64,000 bases of DNA from Acanthamoeba lenticulata (lineage: Eukaryota > Discosea > Longamoebia > Acanthamoebidae), in assembly GCA_002179805.1 (NCBI GenBank), contig NAVB01000358.1, positions 1 through 64,000 on the forward strand. The letters are read 5' to 3'. This document shows positions 13,522 through 22,924 of the stretch, piece by piece (positions within the stretch are counted from its first letter, which is position 1; every line of letters begins with the position of its first letter). Under the pieces are notes generated by a model, which ran no database searches, was not told where the DNA came from, and was given only the letters and a program-made list of their open reading frames with translations. Made by a program: the position numbers and the translations under genes.

Positions 13522-14632
13522 ATGTGTGATCACCACCACCACGGCGGTTGTGCGCATGAGCACACCGAAGAGCCAGAGAAGGAACGAGGAGCCGAGTACA
13601 CACTTTATCAGTATGCACCGTACTCCCGGGACACAAAGACAGGAGCACCTGCAGAGCTGCTTCCTGCAATCCTTTTCACGCACGCTTGCTCACCAGCCCT
13701 CAATCTGTCTGCATTTGTTGCAGATACATCGACACGAGCGGGCTGAGCTGCCTCAACGAGCGCACCAGCGGCTCAGTGGCCAAAGTCTTCAAGCCTTGGG
13801 ACCAGCGCCTCGAACGTTCTGCTGTGCGTGTCCCCGTACTTTGCCCACAAACACACTTCATATTTGACAAGTTGAACTTGAACGTGCCTGTGCAGGTCGT
13901 GGAGAGCGATACTGATGAGCAGCTCATCTTCCACATCCCGTACGCCGCCTTCCCGCGTTGCTCTGTCTTCAAGTACTCTTCTCACTTGCTGTTCTCTTGT
14001 CCATCCCAGCTTCACGGCTTCTATCAAGCTCAAAGCCATCAACATCATCGGTGGCGCCGAAGGCGGCAGCCCCAGCAAGCTCAAGGCGTATGCCACTTCT
14101 CCTTTCCCCTTTCGTCTATGGCATCTCATGATAAACATCAGGTGGATCAACCGAGAGGACATCGACTTCTCGAGCGTCGACGACGTGGCCCCTACACAGG
14201 AGTGGGAGCTTGCCGAGAATCCGCAGGGCGAGATCGAGTATCCAACCAGGTGTGCTCCTGCTCCTCCTTTGGTGCCATCAGATACGATGAACTTGCGCCT
14301 GACGCGGTTGCATGGGCAGGATCACCAAATTCCAGAATGTGACGTCGCTCACGCTGTACATACCAGAGAACTTTGGTGCCGAGCGGACGGTGGTCTCTTA
14401 CATCGGTACCGTCGCTGCGGTGCTCCATCACCAGCTGCTTTCTTGGCTCTCAGCTCATGTTGGTTCACTTTGGCTGTTGCGTTGACAACAACAACAACAA
14501 CAACCAGGGCTCAAGGGCGAGTTCAAGACGCTGAGCCGCAAGGCCGTCAACGTGACCTACGAGTCGGCGGCACAGCTCAAGGACCACAAGGTGCCCGAGT
14601 CGGAGCAGATGGCGCGGCACATTGGCCAGTGA
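13522..14632 (+). CDS. PITHD1: PITH domain-containing protein (PITHD1 type)
   Basis: Seven or so exons encode a complete PITH-domain protein. The N-terminus is His-rich (MCDHHHHGGCAHEH), as in PITHD1 orthologs. Downstream are YIDTSGLSCLNERTSGS and AKVFKPWDQRLE (about 13730-13810), ESDTDEQLIFHIPY, SIKLKAINIIGGAEGGSPSK (about 14020), a DFSSVDD segment, GEIEYPTR, NVTSLTLYIPENFGAERT and finally GLKGEFKTLSRKAVNVTYES, ending MARHIGQ at TGA 14630-14632. The PITH fold was first described as the proteasome-interacting C-terminal domain of thioredoxin-like 1; this protein lacks the thioredoxin part. The animal homolog has been linked to proteasome and transcription-related roles, which cannot be assumed here. 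Confidence 0.9.
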
Positions 14633-14744
14633 AAACGAGAAGAGACTGGCCAATCCAAGAAGTTGTAAAGAGCGTTGCACTGGAGAAGGGAAGCTCCCCC
14701 ATCAACCAGGGATGTAGCGGTTGGTTGTAGGGGCGGTGTTGAAG

Positions 14745-14873
14745 ATGAACAAGCATGGTGAAAAGGCTCAAGCGGCCAGGAGTGGTGTTGTTGTCGTGCC
14801 TGCACTCCGCCCAAACGTCTACTACACTCCGTCTGGTGACGCTCTCGGCCACTGGGCAACATGCCACAAGAGG
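14745..14873 (+). pseudogene. relic first exon of the F-box/eEF1A-like gene family
   Basis: This segment matches the first exons at 15217 and 18607 from the ATG (MNKHGEKAQAARSG) through the terminal CATGCCACAAGAGGCA that marks the exon end in both intact copies. Small deletions shift the frame, so the D-M-P-Q-E end of the exon is no longer read in phase with the ATG. No F-box or GTPase exons follow before the next copy starts at 15217. It is best read as the leftover 5' end of a third tandem copy that was deleted or that failed to duplicate completely. Confidence 0.75.
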
Positions 14874-15216
14874 CACTCATGCTCCTCTCGTGGTCATGAT
14901 GCTGCAGGGTGTGGGCTACTTCATCCCTTGGGTACTCAGCTCCTCATCTGCCTGGGCGTTGACCGCCGCGACCACAAACCCAGTGGCCCCGGGCTGGTTT
15001 CGTGCGCTGCCCTGTTTGAGGGAACTACTCCACGGCGTCAACTGCTCCACTGGTCAGTCAAACAGAGTCAAATAATAAGGCCCGACCATTAGCGACTTTT
15101 GTGAAGCCATGCTGGGAAATATGCGAGAGTTGCTTGTTGGCGCTTCAGTAAAGTGTTGGACACAAGCAGGTCGTTCATCTTGGAGAGCTTCGAGGGGAAA
15201 CAAGGAGGCGTCGAAG
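14874..15216. other. spacer between relic exon and first intact F-box/eEF1A-like gene
   Basis: The 343 bases hold no recognisable gene. The segment probably contains the promoter of the gene starting at 15217, but no TATA-like sequence as clear as the one before the second copy is seen; AAATAATAAGG at about 15067 is a weak candidate. Confidence 0.4.
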
Positions 15217-18200
15217 ATGAATAACAAGAAGAAAGGTGAAAAGGCCCGGGCTACCAGAAGTGGTGTTGCCGTTGTGCCTGTACTCGGACCAAACATCTAC
15301 TACAAGGCGGCCACCCCGTCTAAAGATCTGAATGCCCTCCGACTAAGTGACATGCCACAAGAGGCACGCTCCCACTCCTCTTCCTTCTCAACCTGCCTTC
15401 TTCTTAGCGTAAAAAGCGAGAGATTGGCTTCTTAATTCGTTACCTGACGACATTTTGGGGTACCATACTAAGTAACTACGTCATGGGGCTCTTTGCGCCA
15501 CAGGTGTTGTTGCACATCTTCACGTTCCTCTTCGTGGAGGACCTCATGGTGGTCGGGGCCGTCTGTCGCGACTTTCGCGCCATTTCCAAGGACCACGGCC
15601 TCAACAACAGCTTTCGGTACGCCCTCCTCTCTTCTCCTTGCGTTTCTCCTCATCTTTATTCTGTTCTCCTCACACGACGCTGATTGTTGACGTCGTCGCA
15701 CACGCGCACGCACAGACCCAACGTGAACGTGAGCTTCATCGGCAGCTGCGGCGCGGGCAAGTCGACCCTCGTGGGCCACCTCATGCTCCTGCTCGGCGAG
15801 GCCAAGCAGGTCGACATCAAGAACGCTGAGCAAGCGGCTAAGGACTTCGAGACATCTGTGCGCCCGCATGCGCACCTGACGTTCATCGCCTCGCGCCGCA
15901 AGATTGATCGGTTCGTCGTCATTTTCGTCGTCGTCTTCGTCGTCCTTGTTGTTGTTGTTGTTCGGTGTCCTCAGCCCGTCATCATTCTGATTGTCGCGGT
16001 CGCGGTCGTGCGCAAACGCCAAATTGGTGAACGCAGGGAACGGGGCTTGACGACGGACAACAACTACCTCCACGCGCTGGGCTCGCGCCACCCGGCCGGG
16101 TTCACGCTGATCGACACGCCGGGCCACCGCGAGTACTTCAGGAACACGCTGCGGGGCTTCTTGCAGAGCGACATGGCCGTGTGGGTGGTCGATCGCATCC
16201 ACCGGTCGAGCGAGTTCTACACGCGAGCCGACTCGTTCCTCGAGGCGCCGCTCATGATCGCGGGGTCCAACATGCGGTGCGCGGTGGTGGTGGTCAACAA
16301 GATGGACGAGCGCGTACGATCCCCCCCCCCGCCTTCGCTTTGCATACTTTCGCTACTTTTGATTTATTCGTAATTTAATGAACATTCTTGGGGGGGGGGG
16401 ATGGTCAGGAGTGGAGCACGCGTCAGTATGACGAGATAAAGATCCAACTGGCGCAGATCCTCGCCAAGCGCCGTGTTGACACGAGTACCTCCCTCTTTAC
16501 ACCGCTGCCCACACAAACACCCACCTTTACACCACCCCACACAAACAGCACACCCATCACCAACACCTCACTTTCCCTCAAGGGCCGACAGCTCGTGGGT
16601 TGTGTATTCGTCTCATGTTACTTTGTCTTCATTCCTTTTTTTCTCTTTTATTAAACCTATTTTGCCTGGGCTACGACAGAGAACGTGATCGTTGTGCCCG
16701 TGAGCGCGGCCACCGGCTGGAACCTCGTCCATCGCACCACCGTCCCCTCTGGTACCGTCCAACATGCCCATTGTCGACGTCCGCATATTTTCGAGGTCAA
16801 GGAGGCTGTGATGCTCAATGTGTGTCTGTTTTGGTGGTGGGGTACAGGGGAGGAGAAACCGGACGACATCCGATTGACCTACCAGGGCCCGACCCTGTGG
16901 GAGGCCATCATCAAACTGTCCAACAACGTGCGGCCCAAGGCCCTCAAGCGGCCGTTCCGCCTGAGCGTGGTCAAGATGTGGAACACCACTCTCGCACCCG
17001 GCGTACGTCCGCCCCAATTACAAAATTATAACGATATATATTTTTAAAATAAAAGGTCAACTGATGGTGGGCACGTGACGACGGTGATCACGGACAACAG
17101 GAGAGAAGGCGAGGCTTGATCTTGGGCACCGTCCTCCAGGGTGGGCTCAAAGCCGGCCGCACCGTTCGCCTGTCGCCTGCGCCTGGTGACATGACCAAGT
17201 CTCCCGACATCACCGTACGCTCCCTCTGCGCCCTTCTCTTTATTCTTTTCCTTTTTTTCACGATAGCAAACATTTACCAATTTATTTTTATTTTTATTTG
17301 CGTTTTTACTTGGGTGCTTGCAGGTGTGGGGCATCGGCCACGGCAAGCAGAAGCGCAGTCTAGCCGCGCCGGGCTGCCTTGTGGCGCTGCTGTTGCCAGC
17401 CGGCAAGCTCATCCCGCCCATGCCCAAGCGTGGCCAGGACGGTGCGTTGCAGACCTGCGCCCGGCGTCTTTGGCCAAGTCTCAAGCGTGTGCGCGTTCGT
17501 GTGTGCCATACGTGCACAGGGAGCGGATGGGTGGCGTACGATCCAAAGAAGGAGCCTGACCTTCTCGCCGCGACGCGCTGCTTCGTGGTGCAGCTGATGA
17601 TCTTTGCCGGCAAGTCCATCAACCCGGCGCTCCTCCCCACCGCTGGCCCGAACTACGTACGTTTTTATCCTCTTGTTCTGTTTCTCCGTTATCAGGCAGG
17701 ACTGACGGACTGTGTCGTGGTGATGATCATGGCGACGGTGCAGGGCGTGGGCTTCAGCCCCATTTTCCACTTTGTGAGTGGGGCGTTTGTCGGGCGCGTG
17801 GCGGCCATCCACGAGACCATCGACGTCAAGACCAAGAAGGTAATCGAGCAGAACCCCAAGACCACGAGCGGGGTCGGGCGGCTCTACACGATGACCATCA
17901 TGGCCAAATGCGCGCGCATCATCGAGCCTTACAGCAAGAACAGCTCATTTGGGCGCTTCTTCGTCACCGACAACAGGTCCGTCGATCGCTGCCACCCCGG
18001 CGTCATCACCCACCACCAACCTTCACCACTCATTCTTGTTCCTCGGCGGCGGTGGTGATTGTCGCTTGTGCGTGTGAAAATGTCGGCGACATCGCGGGGC
18101 ATGCAGTATCTTGGTCGGGGCCGGCGTGGTCAAGTATGCGGTGCCGGCCAACAAGACGCAGGCCTGGCGCGACCTGCATCTTCCTTTAGGCTCGCGCTTG

Positions 18201-18473
18201 TACGCACTCACCCTCCCTCGCGGCCTTGCCTGCACATGCACTCTTGTCGCTCACACATGATGAACCCGATCGTGTCGGGGCCACCAACAACAAACGCACA
18301 GCGGCCCAGACCGGGGGCTCCAGCGCTGCACGCACACTGGCTACTGGGGCAATCCCCGTCCGGAGATTGGCTACATCGCAAGCCACCAGCGACATGTGGC
18401 GTGCGCCGAATGCTTCCTGACCAACGTCACGGCCAACCCTTCCATCCTCAATAATGCCTACTGCCCAGAGTGA
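15217..18473 (+). CDS. F-box protein fused to eEF1A-like translation GTPase, copy 1
   Basis: About 13 exons, roughly 620 residues. Exon 1 (15217-15363) ends DMPQE; exon 2 (15504-15616) starts VLLHIFTFLFVEDLM, and together they form an F-box (L-x-D-M-P-Q-E-V-L-L-H-I-F), the Skp1-binding motif of SCF ligases. Exon 3 (from 15716) opens the GTPase: P-loop GSCGAGKST, switch ERGLTTD, G3 IDTPGHREYF (keeping the eEF1A catalytic His), G4 NKMD, and VPVSAATGWN. Domains II and III follow (LILGTVLQGGLKAGRTVRLS, then IEQNPKTTSGVGRLYTMTI and GRFFVTDN), aligning with eEF1A to its end. A short tail has RCTH, CAEC and NAYCPE before TGA 18471-18473. The first intron (15364-15503) uses a GC donor. Translation activity is doubtful; role as an SCF adaptor with a GTPase module is inference. 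Confidence 0.85.
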
Positions 18474-18540
18474 TGATCGTCGTCATCCGTGAACATGAAG
18501 ACGCCATTGAACAGTCGGGTTGTGTCCGTCATCCGTTAAT

Positions 18541-18548
18541 TATAAAAG
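18541..18548 (+). promoter_or_regulatory. TATA box of F-box/eEF1A-like copy 2
   Basis: TATAAAAG lies 59 bases before the start codon at 18607, in the only 133 bases between the stop of copy 1 and the start of copy 2. This is close to the consensus TATA element, and at that spacing it would give a short 5' UTR, so copy 2 likely has its own promoter. Confidence 0.55.
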
Positions 18549-18606
18549 TACAAAATTTTAACTGCCATAACTGCCACAAGGGGCGGACCGGAGCAGAGTG
18601 TTGAAG

Positions 18607-21600
18607 ATGAACACGCAAGGTGAAAAGGCTCAAGCGGCCAGAAATGGTGGTGTTGTGCCCGCACTTGGACCAAACGACGACAAGGCGGCCACCCCGTCCG
18701 GCGATCTAAACGGCCTCCGGCTCATTGACATGCCACAAGAGGCACACTGAGGCTCCCCCAAAGCGTTGAATCAAAATGCATTTCATATTTTTATTTTATT
18801 TTATATTTTGCTGACGGTAATGGGCGCTATTACCACGCTGCGCCGCAGGTGTTGTTGCACATCTTCACGTTCCTCTTCGTGGAGGACCTCATGGTGGTCG
18901 GGGCCGTCTGTCGCGACTTTCGTGCTATTTCGATGGACCCTGGCCTCGAAAACAGCCACCGGTACGCCCCCTCCTCCCCTCTTCGGCCTCTCTGTTGCCA
19001 AGTTGCCTCGCGTTTCTATTCATCCTTGTCCTCGTCCTCTCCACACGACGCTGATTGTTGACGTCGTCGCACACGCGCACGCACAGACCCAACTTGAACG
19101 TGAGCTTCATCGGCAGCTGCGGCGCGGGCAAGTCGACCCTTGTGGGCCACCTCATGCTCCTGCTCGGCGAGGCCAAGCAGGTCGACATCAAGAACGCTGC
19201 CCAAGCGGCCCAGGAATTTGGCAGCCCTAGGCGCTCAGCGCATGCGCACCTGACGTTCATCGCCTCGCGCCGCAAGCTCGATCGGTTCGTCATCGCCGTC
19301 CTCGTCGTCATTGTCTTCATTGTTGTATTATCAACAGTGCGCCGTTGCCGTCGTCGTTCTCACGTTGATTGCAGGGAACGGGGCTTGACGACAGACAACA
19401 ACTACCTCCACGTGCTGGACTCGCGCCACCCGGCCGGGTTCGCGCTGATCGACACGCCGGGCCACCGCGAGTACTTCAGGAACACGCTGCGAGGCTTCTT
19501 GCAGAGCGACATGGCCGTGTGGGTGGTCAATCGCGTCCACGGCGAGTCCGACGAGGACTACACGCGAGCCGACTCCTTTCACGAGGCGCCGCTCATGATC
19601 GCGGGGTCCAACATGCGGTGCGCGGTGGTGGTGGTCAACAAGATGGACGAGCGCGTACGATCCCCCCCCCCGCCTTCGCTTTTCATACTTTTCATTCTTT
19701 TTGTATTATTTTTAAACATACTTGGGGGAGGGGATGGACAGGAGTGGAGCACGCCTCAGTTTGACGAGATCAAGACCCAACTGGAGCAGATCCTCGCCAA
19801 GCGCCGTGTTGACACGAGTACCTCCTCTCCCGCTGGCCAAAAACAAATCACGTAATCCATCACAATATTTTATCCCTTTCTCGACTTGACTTTCTTGACG
19901 TGGCTGTTGCAATAGAGAGCGTGATCATTGTGCCCGTGAGCGCGGCCACCGGCTGGAACCTCGTCCATCGCACCACTGTCCCGTCCGGTACCGTCCAACA
20001 TGCCGAACCCCATTCCGACACCATCATTCCCAATGGTGTTTTTTCTTCTTTTTTATTTGCTGATGATGGTTATCGATGGCCGCAACTTAATGTTTTATTT
20101 TACTTTACTTTACTTTATTTTATTTTATTTTATTTTATTTTATTTTATTTTATTTTATTTTATTTTATTTTTTGTTGGGATGGGGGTGGAACAGGGGAGA
20201 AGCCGGACGACATCCGATTGACCTACCAGGGCCCGACCCTGTGGGAGGCCATCATCAAACTGTCCAACAACGTGCCCCCTAAGGCCCTCAAACAACCGTT
20301 CCGCCTGAGCGTGGTCAAGATGTGGAACACCACTCTCGCATCCGGCGTACGTCCGCCCTGAGCACCCCCTCCTGGAGTCTTTTTTTTTTGTTTATCAATC
20401 AAAAAGAATAATTATGACTTTGAATGGATAGATAAATTAAAAAATTAAATGTTGATAATTTGGATTTTTTTAATTTAATTTAATGATGATCCACCGATGG
20501 ACCTCACGTGCCATCTCGGATAACAGGAGAAGAGGCAAGGCTTAATCTTGGGCACCGTCCTCCAGGGCATGCTCAAGACTGGCAGCACCATCCGCCTGTC
20601 GCCTACGCCTAGAAACATGACCAAGTCTCCCGACATCACCGTGCGCTCCCTTCCTCTCCGCTTCTATTTTGTTCTTTTTATTCAATTTATCAAAGATCTC
20701 TTGAATATGTTTTGGTTTATCATTTCGTTGTATTACTATTTTTAATATTTGAGTGTGCGGCAGGTGTGGGGCATCGGGCATGGCAAGCGGAAGCGCAGCG
20801 TGGCCGCGCCGGGCTGCCTCGTGGCACTGCTGCTGCCGGCCGGCAAGCTCATCCCATTCGATCCCATGCGCGGCCAGGACGGTGCGTTCAGGGAACCCTC
20901 AGCGCCCTTTCGTGCCGACCAAAGCTCACGCAAGCCCGCCGCGCGTGCGCGTTCGCGTGTGCCGTATGCACAGGGAGCGGGTGGGTGGCGTACGATCCGA
21001 ACAAGGAGCCCGACCTCCTCAACGCGACGTGCTGCTTCGTGGTGCAGCTGATGATCTTTGCCGGCAAGTCCATCAACCCGGCGCTCCTCCCCACCGACGG
21101 CCCGCGCTACGTGCGTTTATTTACTTTTTATATCGATCATGGATTGGTCGATCTTTAATATGGCTGCTGACGTGTCGTCTGTAATGGTGATGATGGTGCT
21201 GATGGTGATGGTGCAGGGTGTGGACTTTTGCCCCACTTTTCACTTTGTGAGTGGAGCGTTTGTCGGGCGCGTGGCGGCCATCCACGAGACCATCGACGTC
21301 AAGACCAAGAAGGTAATCGAGCAGAACCCCAAGACCACGAGCGGGGTCGGGCGGCTCTACACGATGACCATCACGGCCAAATGCGCGCGCATCATCGAGC
21401 CTTACAGCAAGAACAGCTCGCTTGGACGCTTTTTCGTCACCGACAACAGGTCCGTCAATCGCTACCGCCCCAGCATCACCACCAATCATTCTTGTCCACT
21501 CGTTCTTGTTCCTCGGCGGTGGTGGTGCGTGTGTCTTGGCTCACCGGGCGAACGCAGTGCATTGGTCGGGGCCGGCGTGGTCAAGTACGCGGTGCCGGCC

Positions 21601-21970
21601 AACATGACGCCGGCCTGGCGTGCCCTGAAACTCCCCGAACGCTCGCGCTTGTGCGCTCTCGCCCTCGCCCTCACCCTCTCTCTCCCTCTCTCTCTCTCTC
21701 TCTTGGGGTCCGGCTCCTCACCCGGGCGCGCGTGTGTTTGTGTGTGCCTGCGTCCGGTGGCGCGGATTGAGATGCAGTGGCCCGGAACAGGGAATGGAGC
21801 GCTGCGAGCACTTGACTCGCTGGCCGAGACGCCTTCCGGAGATCTGCTTCCTCCATCCCCCAGAGTTTGGGACGCGCTGGAGACGGCGTATGGTGTGCGC
21901 TGACTGCTGTCTGGTGGAAGCCAAGATCGACCCTTCCAGCCTCGGTCATGCCTACTGCCCACCAGAATGA
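18607..21970 (+). CDS. F-box protein fused to eEF1A-like translation GTPase, copy 2
   Basis: This tandem paralog has the same exon plan as copy 1. Exon 1 (18607-18741) encodes MNTQGEKAQAARNGG through DMPQE. A GC-AG intron (18742-18848) leads to VLLHIFTFLFVEDLM. The GTPase motifs are again intact: GSCGAGKST, ERGLTTD, IDTPGHREYF, NKMD. Differences cluster in spacers: HGESDEDYTRADSFHEAP instead of HRSSEFYTRADSFLEAP, and a divergent tail (RCEH, VCADCCL, HAYCPPE; stop 21968-21970). Several introns stay recognisably similar, including a poly-C run after the NKMDER exon, so the duplication is fairly recent. One intron has gained a TTTTA array. Both copies keep open frames and splice sites, so both are probably functional. 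Confidence 0.85.
20092..20172. repeat. TTTTA/TTTAC pentanucleotide microsatellite in an intron
   Basis: About 80 bases of TTTTA units with a few TTTAC variants at the left end. It sits in the intron between the PSG and EKPDDIRL exons of copy 2. The equivalent intron of copy 1 (about 16752-16849) has no such array, so it arose after the duplication. Confidence 0.95.
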
Positions 21971-22069
21971 TGATGGCGGCCACCACCGTCATCACCAGGT
22001 TCTGCTGCTGTTGTGAGGACACCTAAAGTATGACTCCGACCGCACTCTGGTATGTTTGGGCTCATTCCA

Positions 22070-22606
22070 TCACAAGTGCCAACGCGCATGCCAGGGGCAG
22101 CCATTGGCGTGCGCCCACTCGACCACGTCCAGATGACCTTCGTCGGCCTTGACGCAGGTGCTCTTGTCCCACGGGCAGCCGTTGGCGCGCGCCCACTGGA
22201 GCACGGCCAGGTGGCCTCCCTTGGCCGCCATGCGGCAGGTCCAAGAGTCCCATGGACAGCCATTGGCACGCGCCCATCGGAGCACGGCCAGCTGGCCTCC
22301 CTTGGCCGACTCGCTGCATACGCCCTCGTCCCACGGGCACCCGCTTGAGTGCGCCCACTGGAGCATGGACAGCCAGCCCTTGCTGGCCACTTGTTCGGTG
22401 TAGTTGTGGAGGAGACCGAGCGCGCCTGGTGGTTCGGCGACATAAAGATGGGAGCAGGCTTTGGCCCACTTGCGGCACACGGCACGGCAGGCCGGCAGGC
22501 TCAGGGGCTGCACGAAGCGGAGGACGCAGCTGACGAGCTCCACCATGAGGTCACTAATGCCAACTAAGGGCAACGCTCCTGTCGGCACAGGCTCTGGGTG
22601 CTGCAT
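22070..22606 (-). CDS. F-box-like protein with GCPW-type ankyrin repeats
   Basis: A single-exon 178-residue protein from ATG 22606 to the stop at 22070. Residues 15-50 form an F-box-like helix bundle (ISDLMVELVSCVLRFV, then ACRAVCRKWAKACSHLY). After that come four repeats of about 27 residues with the hallmark WARANGCPWD or WAHANGCPW; each has the form G-x-L-x-x-L-x-W-A-x-x-x-G-C-P-W. This repeat variant is common in Acanthamoeba and in its giant viruses, so gene exchange between them is possible for this family. It is likely an SCF adaptor with a repeat substrate-binding surface. It is short compared with relatives that carry ten or more repeats. Confidence 0.75.
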   Translation of the reverse strand: MQHPEPVPTGALPLVGISDLMVELVSCVLRFVQPLSLPACRAVCRKWAKACSHLYVAEPPGALGLLHNYTEQVASKGWLSMLQWAHSSGCPWDEGVCSESAKGGQLAVLRWARANGCPWDSWTCRMAAKGGHLAVLQWARANGCPWDKSTCVKADEGHLDVVEWAHANGCPWHARWHL

Positions 22607-22924
22607 TTCTGCAGCAAGAGCAAGAGGGTGGGGTGGCGGAAACGACGGTGTGGCGTCTTGTTCGGTGGTCCTCAGTTGGTCATCACTCCATTCGGCAACC
22701 GTTGGGTAAACGTTGTGTGACCCCGAAAGGAAGAATGAAAAAGACGACTTGTTTATCGCGTATTAGCTCCGGCACACTCTTGCTGCCCACACCCACGGTA
22801 CATTGAATCGTCTTCTCCGTTATCTCGCTTGCCCTTTGCGCGATATTCCACCCGCCTCGCAACGACCTGAAGGGCTTAATCTTGCCATCACTTGATTTGT
22901 ATAATTTTTAGTTCGTAACGGAAG
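22607..22924. promoter_or_regulatory. divergent intergenic region, ankyrin gene / aminotransferase
   Basis: The 318 bases separate divergent starts at 22606 and 22925. TATAAT at about 22900 lies 25 bases before the aminotransferase ATG and could be a TATA element with a very short leader. No gene or RNA is apparent. Confidence 0.4.

Noticed and set aside
15468..16202. 244-residue minus-strand frame in F-box/eEF1A-like copy 1
   Set aside because: It is antisense to exons with clear GTPase motifs and spans their introns; no motif is seen.
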